DNA of 9,338 bases, taken from the NCBI GenBank assembly GCA_001311545.1, contig BBBL01000044.1, forward strand, positions 1 through 9,338, written 5' to 3'. Positions 1-6,330 of this stretch are shown here, piece by piece (within the stretch, counting starts at the first letter, position 1; each line of letters begins with the position of its first letter). This DNA is from Thermus kawarayensis JCM 12314. GTDB taxonomy: Bacteria > Deinococcota > Deinococci > Deinococcales > Thermaceae. The notes beneath the pieces are model-generated. The model saw only the letters and a program-made list of their open reading frames with translations, was not told the DNA's origin and ran no database searches. The translations under genes and the position numbers were made by a program.

Positions 1-1115
1 CCTGGGGGTCCCGCCCGGCCTCGTACAGGGGGCGGAGCACCCCCACCGCCTCCTCCCCCCGGCCCAGCTCCAGGAGGAGGGCGCCCTTAAGGGCCTGGGC
101 CTCGAGGGTGGAAACCCCTTCCAAAAGCCCCAGGGCCTCCTCCCTCTTCCCCAGGGCATAGCCGCCTGGGCCTTCAGGAAGGCCCCAGGAGGCCCCGCCT
201 CCTCGGCGTAGCGGTAGGCGTTTTTCGCATCGCCTAGGCGCAGGTAGGCCACGGCCAGGGCCTGGGCCACCTCGGGCTCGGGGCTGGAGCGGTAAGCGGC
301 GAGGAGGGGGGCCAGGGCTCCCTTGGCGTCCCCGGCCCGAAGCCTGGACTGGCCCAGGTAGAAAGCGGCCTCCCAGAGGCCGGGGTCCAGCCCGTAGGCC
401 TCCTTCAAGAGGGGCTCGGGGGCTTCGGAGAGGAGGGCCTTGCGGAGGAGAAGCCTAGCCCTGGCCCTCCCCTCCACCCTGGGCCAGGCCCCGGTCCAGC
501 TCCCTGAGGGCCCGGGCCTTCAGGCCCTCCTCCGCCAGAATGCGGGCCAGAAGCTCCCAGGCCTCGGCCACCTTGGGTCTTGGTTCAGGAGCCCGTAGAG
601 GACGGGCACGGCCTCCGCCCGGCTTCCCGCGGCGTAGAGGGCCTGGGCCAGGGCCAGGCGGTAGGCGAGGCTTCGCTCCGGTAGGAGCCCCTTCCTCAAG
701 GCCTCCGCCGCCTCCTTGGCCTTCCCCGCCTGGCCGAGGGCGGCGGCCAGGGCCAGGTAGGCCTCCTCGGTGGGCTTTATGGACACCGCCTTCTGGAAGC
801 TTCCGCCGCCTCCTGGGGTTTACCCAGCCGCAGGTAGACCTGGCCCAGGTTGAAGTGGCCCTCGTACCGCTCGGGGAAGACCCGGACCATCTGGTCAAAG
901 GCGAAGCGGGCCTCCTCCAGGCGGCCCGCCCGGAAAAGGGCCACCCCCAGGCCCAGGTGGGCCTCGAGGCGGCCGTAGTCCCGAGCCAGAACCTCCTCAA
1001 AGGCCAAGGCCGCCTGGGCGTAGTTCCCCGAACGCAAAAGGGCCTCCGCCTCCTCCAGGGAAGCCGCCAGGGCCAGGCCCAGGAGGGAAAGGAGCGCAAC
1101 CAAGGGTTTCGTCAT
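1..1115 (-). CDS. Secreted TPR-repeat protein, partial, four apparent frameshifts
   Basis: The start is ATG at 1113-1115, preceded by GGGAGG. The first ~18 residues are a Sec signal peptide (MTKP, then a Leu/Ala core) with a likely cut after ALA (residues 15-17), so the product is probably exported. The rest is helical tetratricopeptide repeats with typical G-Y/A-L-F-P spacing, for example GNYAQAALAFEEVL, then GRLEEARFAFDQMV and GKPQEAAEAFQKAV. This predicts a protein-protein interaction scaffold; partner and process are unknown. The frame breaks four times, each repaired by one base: near 795-800 (A run), 574-577 (G run), 470-482 (C run) and 160-167 (C run). After repair the TPR-like sequence is continuous to base 1, about 372 residues, and the C-terminus lies beyond the left edge. 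Sequencing error explains the breaks best. A decayed pseudogene is possible, since this gene need not be essential, but the same defect occurs in essential neighbours. Confidence 0.75.
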
Positions 1116-1177
1116 AGGGGCCTCCCAACCCTTCGTTGCCCCCAGCATAGCACAAAGCCTTTGCTATCCTAGAAAGC
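1116..1177. promoter_or_regulatory. Divergent promoter region with 6-bp inverted repeat
   Basis: This 62-bp gap separates the divergent TPR and HNH genes. On the plus strand TATCCT at 1165-1170 fits a TANNNT -10 box lying 7 nt before the GTG start, so the HNH transcript is probably leaderless. On the minus strand TATGCT (1149 down to 1144) is a -10 candidate 28 nt before the TPR start, which has its own Shine-Dalgarno sequence. An inverted repeat, ATAGCA at 1147-1152 and TGCTAT at 1162-1167, overlaps both boxes. No clear -35 element is visible on either strand. The promoter calls rest on motif and position only. Confidence 0.5.
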
Positions 1178-1713
1178 GTGGGGCCAGCCGAGGAAAAGCC
1201 CCTAAACCTAGACGCCCCCCGCGTCCTGGTGCTCAACGCGGGGTACGAGGTGCTGGGCCTCGCCAGCATCAAGCGGAGCGTGCTCTTGGTGCTTTCGGGA
1301 AGCGCGGAGATGCTTTCGGAAAGCGGCCGCTACCTCCACACCCCTTCCACCCGGATTCCCGTGCCCAGCGTCATCCGCCTTAAGCGCCTGGTGCGGCGGG
1401 GGCCAAGCCGCATCCCCCTGAACCGCAGGAACGTCCTCCGCCGCGACCGCTACACCTGCCAGTACTGCGGCCGCCAAGGGGGGAGCTCACCGTGGACCAC
1501 GTCCTCCCCAAAAGCCGGGGGGGCAAGCACACCTGGGAAAACCTGGTGACGGCCTGCCGGGCCTGCAACCTCAAGAAGGGGGACCGCACCCCCGAGGAAG
1601 CGGGGATGCGCCTCCTCAGACCCCCCAAAAGCCCCCGCCTTCCCCTCTTCCTCTCCGACCTCAAGGAGGTCCCCCAGGACTGGGAGCCCTACCTCGAGGC
1701 CTTCCTGCGGTAG
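1178..1713 (+). CDS. HNH endonuclease family protein (one apparent frameshift)
   Basis: A small protein, 178 residues after repair, with a GTG start and stop TAG at 1711-1713. The N-terminal ~90 residues ([18 protein letters not shown], then a [12 protein letters not shown] segment) are typical of a conserved HNH family in Deinococcus-Thermus, cyanobacteria and actinobacteria. The C-terminal HNH domain has zinc-type cysteine pairs C94/C97 and C127/C130, the catalytic-type D107-H108, then H118 and N122, so metal-dependent nicking or cleavage of DNA is expected. The substrate and cellular role are not known to me, and there is no methylase or toxin partner beside it. The frame breaks in the G run at 1478-1483; one more G joins CGRQGG to ELTVDH and restores the active site. 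It is probably transcribed alone from a leaderless promoter. It ends 4 nt from the convergent EamA gene. Confidence 0.85.
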
Positions 1714-1717
1714 GCCC

Positions 1718-2550
1718 CTACCGCCTCACGCTGAGGAGGACCGCCAGGAGGACCAGGCCCGCCCCCAGGTAGCCCAGGGAGGAGAGCACCTCGCGGAAGA
1801 AGAGGAAGGCGAAGAGGTTGGCCACCACGGGCTCGAGGGTGGCCAGGACGCTGGCCCGGGTGGCGGGAAGCCGCCTAAGCCCCGCATAGTAGGCCAGGTA
1901 AGCCCCGTAGGTGGAAAAGGCTCCCAAGAATACGAGGGCGTAAAGGGCCTTGGCGCTTAAGGGAGCGAACTCCACAAAGGGCAGGAGCCCCAAGGCCCCC
2001 ACGGGCAGGGCGTAGAGGAAGAGGGTGGGGGTGGCGTAGCGGGGCAGGTAGAGCTTGCCGAAGATGTAGTAAAGGGCGTAGGTGAAGCCGGAAAGGAGGC
2101 CGAAAAAGAGGGCGGGCCCAAGGGCCCGCACCTCGCTTCCCCCGCCCAGGCCCATGAGGCCACCCCCAGGAGGGTGAGGGCCACGGAGAGAAGCCCCAGG
2201 GCGTCCAGGGGCTCCCGGAGGACCAGGTGGGAAAGAAGGGCTACCCAGGCGGGAGCGGTGTAGAGGAGGACCGAGGCCAGAGCCGCCCCGCCAAACCCCA
2301 CCGAAAGCTGGTAGGCCCCGTAAAACAGGGAAACCCCCACCAGGCCGAAAAGGAGCAGGACGGGAAGGTCCCGGGGGGCCACCCGCACCTGGCGCAAGGC
2401 GAGGGCGTGGGCGGCGAAAAAGAGCCAGGCGAGCCCCGCCCGAAAGAAGGCCACCGCAAGGGGGGTGAGCCCTTCCCCAAAGGCCAGGCGGCTTACCGGC
2501 CCCAGAAGGCCCCAAAGGGAGGCGGCCAGAAAAAGGTAAAGGTAGCCCAT
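1718..2550 (-). CDS. EamA/DMT-superfamily transporter (one apparent frameshift)
   Basis: An inner-membrane protein of 277 residues after a one-base repair, the usual length of the drug/metabolite transporter superfamily. It reads as about ten hydrophobic helices in two EamA repeats. The first repeat begins MGYLYLFLAASLWGLLGPVS, with the family's small-residue/W motif in helix 1. The second begins near ALGPALFFGLLSGFTYALYY. The TLEPVVANLFAFLFF stretch near the C-terminus is the classic EamA signature of the penultimate helices. The substrate cannot be deduced; family members export amino acids, nucleosides or other metabolites. The frame changes between about 2138 and 2160, in the inter-repeat loop. 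One lost base in either the short GG run near 2158 or the C run near 2138-2143 repairs it, and the sequence does not decide which. There is no obvious Shine-Dalgarno before ATG 2548-2550. A TACACT -10-like box 7 nt upstream suggests a leaderless mRNA. Confidence 0.87.
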
Positions 2551-2596
2551 GGAAGGCAGTGTATAATCCCCCCGGTGCCCTTATGGAGGTCAAGGC
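2551..2596. promoter_or_regulatory. Compact divergent promoter with overlapping -10 boxes
   Basis: These 46 bp lie between the divergent EamA and LapA-like genes. The plus strand has a consensus TATAAT at 2562-2567 and a strong Shine-Dalgarno GGAGGT at 2585-2590, 6 nt before ATG 2597. The minus strand has TACACT (2563 down to 2558), a TANNNT box 7 nt before the EamA ATG. The two boxes share bases 2562-2563. No good -35 hexamer is visible at 16-18 bp on either side. The plus-strand promoter is the better supported of the two. Confidence 0.55.
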
Positions 2597-3072
2597 ATGA
2601 GCGCCCGCACCCTTTTTGCCCTCCTCGTGCTCCTTATCCTCGCCCTCTTCGCCTGGCTCAACTGGGGGAGATCACCAAGCCCACCTCCCTCTCCCTGGGG
2701 CTCACCCGGGTGGAGGCTCCCTTGGGCCTGGTCCTGGGGGTGGCCCTGGTGGTCCTCAGCCTCCTCTACCTGGTCTTCACCATCGGCCTGGAGACGGCGG
2801 CCCTTCTGGAGGTCAAGCGCTACGCGCGGGAACTCCTCTATTACAAGAAGCTGGCCGAGGACGCCGAGCAAAGCCGCTACACCGAGCTAAAGCGTTACCT
2901 CGAGGCCGAGCTCGCCCGCCTGGCCGAGGCGGAGCGGGAGGAGATCCGGGCCCTGGAAGCCCGGGTGGAGGAGCTTCTGGAGAAGCACGGCAACACCCTG
3001 GCCGCCTACATCGGGGAGCTGGAGGACCAGCTTCTTAGGCTTCTCGGCCCCTCGCAAAACGAGAAGGGCTAA
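2597..3072 (+). CDS. LapA-like membrane protein with coiled-coil tail (one apparent frameshift)
   Basis: A protein of 158 residues after repair, starting at ATG 2597 behind GGAGGT and ending at TAA 3070-3072. Helix 1 spans about residues 4-22 and helix 2 about 43-66. The short loop between them (NWGEITKPTSLSLGLTRVEAP) gives the layout of the LapA/DUF1049 family: two transmembrane helices joined by a short outside loop. From about residue 70 to 150 the chain is rich in Glu, Lys, Arg, Leu and Ala in a coiled-coil pattern, predicted to be cytoplasmic. LapA proteins in proteobacteria are tied to lipopolysaccharide assembly. That role cannot be assumed in Thermus, which lacks classical LPS, so a structural or envelope-regulating role is only a guess. 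The frame breaks in the G run 2664-2668, where one more G turns NWGRS into NWGEI. The gene points towards rplQ and is separated from it by a hairpin. Confidence 0.7.
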
Positions 3073-3145
3073 GTGCCGCGCCTCGGCTTTGCGACACGAT
3101 ACCCTTCCTTCCCCCTACCGGCTCGGGGAAGCCTGCCTAGGGGCC

Positions 3146-3171
3146 CCCATGCTGGCCCAGGCCAGCATGGG
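3146..3171. terminator. Perfect 12-bp hairpin between convergent genes, probable bidirectional terminator
   Basis: The arms CCCATGCTGGCC (3146-3157) and GGCCAGCATGGG (3160-3171) are exact reverse complements around a 2-base centre; in RNA a 4-base loop with 11 pairs is more realistic. It lies in the 128-bp gap (3073-3200) between the plus-strand LapA-like gene and the end of the minus-strand ribosomal operon at rplQ, so it is placed to stop transcription from both sides. Neither strand has a run of U after the stem, so it is not a textbook intrinsic terminator. The rest of the gap shows no gene; a GGGGCCCC palindrome sits at 3140-3147. Confidence 0.6.
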
Positions 3172-3200
3172 TGGTATGAAGCCCCCGCTCTGGCTTGGGC

Positions 3201-3557
3201 CTACTCCACCAGCTCCACCAGGGCCAGGGGCGCCCCGTCCCCGCGGCGGCGCTCCGCCAGCTTGAGGACCCGGGTGTACCCCCCGGGGCGGTTATGGTAC
3301 TTGGGGGCGATCTCGTCAAAGAGCTTGCGCACCAGCTTCACGTCCTGGAGGTCCCTAAGGACCAGCCTGCGGGCGTGGAGGTCCCCCCGCTTGGCCAGGT
3401 GGATCAGGTGGTCCACGAAGCCGGTGAGCTCCTTGGCCTTGGGCACGGTGGTGGTGATGCGGCCATGCAGGAGGAGGCTTTTGGCCTGGTTGCGGAAAAG
3501 GGCCAGGCGGTGGGAAGAGTGGCGGTTAAGCTTCCTTCCGGACTTTAGATGGCGCAT
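3201..3557 (-). CDS. rplQ: 50S ribosomal protein L17
   Basis: An intact gene of 118 residues, the length I recall for T. thermophilus L17. It opens [17 protein letters not shown], the L17 signature, then [24 protein letters not shown] and ends LALVELVE. L17 binds 23S rRNA near the exit of the peptide tunnel on the large subunit. It is the last gene of the alpha operon, 4 nt after the rpoA stop, and its Shine-Dalgarno AAGGAG lies inside the final rpoA codons, so translation is probably coupled to rpoA. It is one of the few genes left of 6300 without a frame break. Transcription probably ends at the hairpin about 30-55 bp downstream. Confidence 0.98.
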   Translation of the reverse strand: MRHLKSGRKLNRHSSHRLALFRNQAKSLLLHGRITTTVPKAKELTGFVDHLIHLAKRGDLHARRLVLRDLQDVKLVRKLFDEIAPKYHNRPGGYTRVLKLAERRRGDGAPLALVELVE

Positions 3558-3561
3558 GGTC

Positions 3562-4499
3562 TCACTCCTTTAGGGTAAAGCCCCGCTTGGCCAAGGCCTC
3601 GCGGATCTCCTCGAGGCTCCTTTCTCCGATGCCGGGGATGTTCCTCAGGTCCTTGAGGTTGAGGGCCAGAAGGGCGCGCACGGACTCAATCCCCTCCTCC
3701 TTGAGGCTGTGGAGGACCCGGGTGGAAAGGCCCAGCTCCTCCAGGGGGAGGTCCAGCTCCTCCTTCTCCTCCCGCTCCGGCGGAGGCTCGGCCACCGGGA
3801 GGGAAGGGGCCGCCTGGGGGCTGGCGAAGTAGGAGAGGTGCTCCTTGAGGATGGCCACGGCCTGGTTCAGGGCCTCGAGGGGGGTGATGGAGCCGTCCGT
3901 CCAGATGCGCAGGGTGAGCTTGTCCAGGTCCGTGCGCTGGCCCAGGCGGGTGTCCTCCACCTGGAAGGCCACCCGGCGCACCGGGGAGAAGAGGGCGTCC
4001 ACGGGGATGGCGTTGATGCGGTCTTTGATGCCGTGGCGCTCGGCGGGCACGTACCCCACCCCCCGGTCCACCCGCACCTCCATGTAAAGCCGCCCCCCCT
4101 CCTCCAGGGTGGCGATGTGGAGGTCCGGGTTCAGTATCTCCAGGTCGGCGGAAGGGACGAAGTCGGCGGCCTTCACCGCCTTAGGCCCCTCGGCCCGGAG
4201 GACCAGGGTGGCGGTCTGCATCTTGGGGTCCAGGAAGCGGACCACCAGCTCCTTGAGGTTGAGGACGATCTCCACCACGTCCTCCTTCACCCCGGGATGG
4301 TGGAGAACTCGTGGAGGACGTCCTCAATGTAGACGCTGGTGACCGCGGTCCCCGGGATGGAGGAGAGGAGGATGCGCCTCAAGGGGTTTCCCAGGGTGAC
4401 GCCGAACCCCCGCTCCAGGGGCTCCAGCACGAACTCCCCGTACTCCCGCCCCTGGGTACGCACCGTAAAGACCGGGGCTTTGAGCTTGCTCTCTAACAT
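3562..4499 (-). CDS. rpoA: DNA-directed RNA polymerase subunit alpha (one apparent frameshift)
   Basis: Alpha dimerises to nucleate core RNA polymerase assembly, and its C-terminal domain contacts promoter UP elements and activators. After repair it has 312 residues; T. thermophilus alpha has about 315. The N-terminal domain (about 1-228) contains the assembly motif [15 protein letters not shown] (33-47). An acidic Pro/Glu-rich linker (about 229-250) is the most divergent part and accounts for the small length difference. The C-terminal domain (about 251-312) has the helix-hairpin-helix-like [19 protein letters not shown]. The frame breaks in the C run 4290-4293, where one lost base stops the protein after residue 70 (FSTIPG); restoring it reads on as [10 protein letters not shown] real break would be lethal, so sequence error is the likely cause. 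The start is ATG 4497-4499 behind AAGGAGG, 22 nt after rpsD. Confidence 0.97.
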
Positions 4500-4521
4500 A
4501 GGCCTCCTTACCGGCCAGGGA

Positions 4522-5149
4522 CTACCTGGAGTAGAACTCAATCACCAGCTGCTCGTTCACGGGCAGGGCCAGCTCCTCCCGGTCGGGCAGGCGCAGGAAC
4601 TTGCCTTCATCCCCTCCACGTCCAAGGAGAGCCAGGGGCTTACCTTGCGCCCCTTCATGGCCTCGAGGTTCTCCCGGATGAAGGCCAGGTTCCTGCTCCC
4701 CTCGGCGATGGCGATCTCGTCCCCGGGCCTCACCCGGTAGGCCGGCAGGTCCACCCGGCGGCCGTTCACCGTGATGTGGCCGTGGCGCACCATCTGCCGG
4801 GCCTGGCGGCGGCTTTGCGCGAAGCCAGGCGGTAGACCACGTTGTCCAGGCGGGACTCCAGAAGGCCCAGGAACACCGTGCCCGTGACCCCCTTCTTGCG
4901 GCTCGCCTCCTCAAAGAGGTTGCGGAACTGGGTCTCGGAGATCCCGTAGATGCGGCGAAGCTTTTGCTTCTCCCTGAGGCGGACCGCATAGTCCGAGGGG
5001 CGCCGCGTGCGGCGCTGCCCGTGCTGGCCCGGGGGATAGGGGCGGCGCTCCATGGCGCACTTGGGGCTATAGCACCTCTCCCCCTTCAGGTAAAGCTTGA
5101 CTCCCTCCCGACGGCAAAGGCGGCAAACTGGTCCGATGTAACGACCCAT
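4522..5149 (-). CDS. rpsD: 30S ribosomal protein S4 (two apparent frameshifts)
   Basis: S4 is a primary 16S rRNA binding protein that starts assembly of the 30S body and helps line the mRNA entry site. After two one-base repairs it has 209 residues, exactly the T. thermophilus length. The N-terminal zinc site C9-x2-C12 and C26-x4-C31 matches the site known in Thermus S4. The middle carries the S4 RNA-binding fold ([20 protein letters not shown]), and the end is [11 protein letters not shown]. The breaks are at the CC pair 4825-4826 (YRL to GFAQSRR) and the CC pair 4604-4605 (GMK to GKFLRLP). Both repairs give the residues expected from T. thermophilus S4. The start is ATG 5147-5149, after a purine-rich GGAGTAGGAG leader, 13 nt from the rpsK stop. 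In enterobacteria S4 represses its own alpha operon; I see no proof of that here. Confidence 0.97.
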
Positions 5150-5162
5150 CTTCTCCTACTCC

Positions 5163-5550
5163 TTACGAGGCCTTGCGGAACTTCTTCTTAGGCCGCAGCC
5201 GTTGTGGGGCACGGGGGTATCGTCCACGATGGACTTCACCTGGAGGCCGGAGCCTGGAGGGCCCTTATGGCCTGCTCCCGCCCCGCTCCCGTACCCCGGA
5301 CCACCACGTCCACGCTCTGCATGCCGTAGGCCATGGCCTTCTTGGCGGCGTCCATGGCGGCGAGCTGGGCGGCATAGGGGGTACCCTTGCGGCTCCCCTT
5401 GTAGCCGATGACCCCGCCCGAGGACCACGTGATGGGATTGCCGTCGGGATCGGTGATGGTGACGATGGTGTTGTTGTAGGAGGCGTGGATGTAGGCCTTC
5501 CCGTTGGCCACCTGCCGTTTGACCTTCTTCTTGGTCGCTTTTCTGGCCAT
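5163..5550 (-). CDS. rpsK: 30S ribosomal protein S11 (two apparent frameshifts)
   Basis: S11 sits on the 30S platform next to the mRNA exit and the E site. After repair it has 129 residues, the T. thermophilus length. The segments [20 protein letters not shown] and [18 protein letters not shown], and the ending [15 protein letters not shown], are diagnostic. The first break, near 5252, would replace ASGLQVKSI by PASR and a stop. The second, near 5195, turns GCRPKKKF into GCGLRRSS and runs past the true TAA at 5163-5165. Each is repaired by one base, most simply a second C in the coding strand. The start is ATG 5548-5550, 46 nt after the rpsM stop, the longest gap between genes of this operon. 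Its leader can fold a small hairpin over the ribosome binding site (separate entry). Confidence 0.96.
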
Positions 5551-5569
5551 ACTCTCCCTCTCGGAGTAT
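5549..5569 (-). promoter_or_regulatory. Small hairpin enclosing the rpsK ribosome binding site
   Basis: In the mRNA, AUACUC (5569 to 5564) and GAGUAU (5554 to 5549) are perfectly complementary. They flank a 9-nt loop, CGAGAGGGA, that contains the purine-rich ribosome binding site, and the second arm takes in the first two bases of the AUG. A competing shorter pairing of CUCC with GGAG would also hide the site. The pairing is seen in the sequence; any role in controlling S11 translation is inference. Six mostly weak pairs would be marginal at Thermus growth temperatures. Confidence 0.35.
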
Positions 5570-5596
5570 CTGCTGGCCCCAAACCGCCTTCAGGGC

Positions 5597-5974
5597 TTAC
5601 TTCCTCGGAGCCTTCTTCTTGCCCGCCACGGTCTTGCGGGGACCCTTGCGGTACGGGCGTTGGTGCGGGTGCGCTGCCCCCGGACGGGAAGCCCCCGACG
5701 GTGCCGGAGGCCCCGGTAGCAGCCGATGTCCATCAGGCGCTTGATGTTGGCCGCCACCTCCGCCCTAAGCTCCCCTTCCAGCTTCCAGGTGTTCTCCACG
5801 TACTCCCGGAGGCGCACCACCTCCGCCTCCGTGAGGTCCTTCACCCGGGTGGCGGGGTTGATCCCCGTCTTCTCCAAGGCCTCCTGCCCGGGCCTTGCCG
5901 ATGCCGTAGATGTAGGTGAGGGCCACGTCTACCCGCTTGTTCCTGGGAATTTCCACGCCTGCAATCCTCGCCAC
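5597..5974 (-). CDS. rpsM: 30S ribosomal protein S13 (two apparent frameshifts)
   Basis: S13 lies in the 30S head, makes bridges to the 50S subunit and touches the P-site tRNA. The start is GTG 5972-5974, set by GGAGG right after the rpmJ stop and by the universal S13 opening [15 protein letters not shown]. The signatures [28 protein letters not shown] and RTRTNART are present. The first break, near 5886-5892, needs two added bases to read GKARA-x-EALEKTG; x is Gln if the run was CCC, Lys as in T. thermophilus if CA was lost. The second, at 5650-5651, needs one base and restores [17 protein letters not shown] up to TAA 5597-5599. The corrected length of 126 residues equals T. thermophilus S13, which supports the two-base reading of the first site. 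Confidence 0.96.
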
Positions 5975-5983
5975 GTTGCCTCC

Positions 5984-6097
5984 TTAGCCCTGACGCTGCT
6001 TGTGCTTGGGGTTCTCGCAGATCACGTAGACCCGGCCGTGCCGGCGCACCACCTTGCACTTCTCGCAGATCCTCTTGACCGACGCCCGTACCTTCAT
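5984..6097 (-). CDS. rpmJ: 50S ribosomal protein L36
   Basis: A short intact gene of 37 residues, beginning [19 protein letters not shown] and ending [10 protein letters not shown]. It carries the bacterial L36 zinc ribbon C11-x2-C14-x12-C27-x4-H32. L36 binds 23S rRNA in the large subunit and helps stabilise its folding. The start is ATG 6095-6097. The ribosome binding site GAGG begins directly after the UAG stop of infA, with 8 nt between the genes, so translation is probably coupled. The cysteine-containing (C+) form of L36 matches Thermus. The infA-rpmJ-rpsM order is the standard bacterial arrangement. Confidence 0.97.
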   Translation of the reverse strand: MKVRASVKRICEKCKVVRRHGRVYVICENPKHKQRQG

Positions 6098-6105
6098 CGC
6101 GCCTC

Positions 6106-6323
6106 CTACTTGCGATAGACGATCCTTCCCCGCGTGGGGTCGTAGGGGGTGATCTCCACCACCACCCGGTCCCCGGGCAGGATGCGGATGTAGTGCATGC
6201 GCATCTTGCCCGAGATGTAGGCCAGGATCTCCGGCCCCGAGTCCAGCTTCACCCGAAAGGTGGTGTTGGGCAAAGCCTCGGTGACCACGCCTTCCGCCGA
6301 ATGGTGTCCTTCTCCTTCGCCAT
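6106..6323 (-). CDS. infA: Translation initiation factor IF-1 (one apparent frameshift)
   Basis: IF-1 is a single OB-fold protein that occupies the ribosomal A site during initiation and assists IF-2 and IF-3. After repair it has 72 residues, the T. thermophilus length. The body, from [18 protein letters not shown] through [17 protein letters not shown] to RGRIVYRK, is unmistakable. The true start is ATG 6321-6323 (MAKEKDTIR), not the downstream Met-like codon near 6288. The frame breaks at 6297-6298; one base joins MAKEKDTIR to EGVVTEAL through one residue, Ala if a G is missing or Thr, as in T. thermophilus, if an A is missing. This is the rightmost break in the window. GAGGGG overlaps the map stop codon region, 7 nt upstream, as the ribosome binding site. 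Confidence 0.96.
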
Positions 6324-6330
6324 ACCCCTC

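Noticed and set aside
2227..3072. Long plus-strand open frame opposite the EamA gene
   Set aside because: Only the part after about 2669 is real, as the corrected frame of the LapA-like gene; the earlier part is a shadow of the EamA gene on the other strand.
3073..3573. Plus-strand open frame across the intergenic gap and rplQ
   Set aside because: It is antisense to intact L17, has an Arg/Ser-rich composition without domain features, and runs through the hairpin.
5551..5596. Possible S4-binding pseudoknot or promoter in the rpsM-rpsK gap
   Set aside because: I found no clear nested pairing like the enterobacterial alpha operon leader and no -10/-35 pair; only the small hairpin at the rpsK start is supported.
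4290..6300. Programmed frameshifting or transcriptional slippage in ribosomal genes
   Set aside because: The sites are short G/C runs without slippery heptamers, occur in many genes at once, and the shifted products lack conserved ends.
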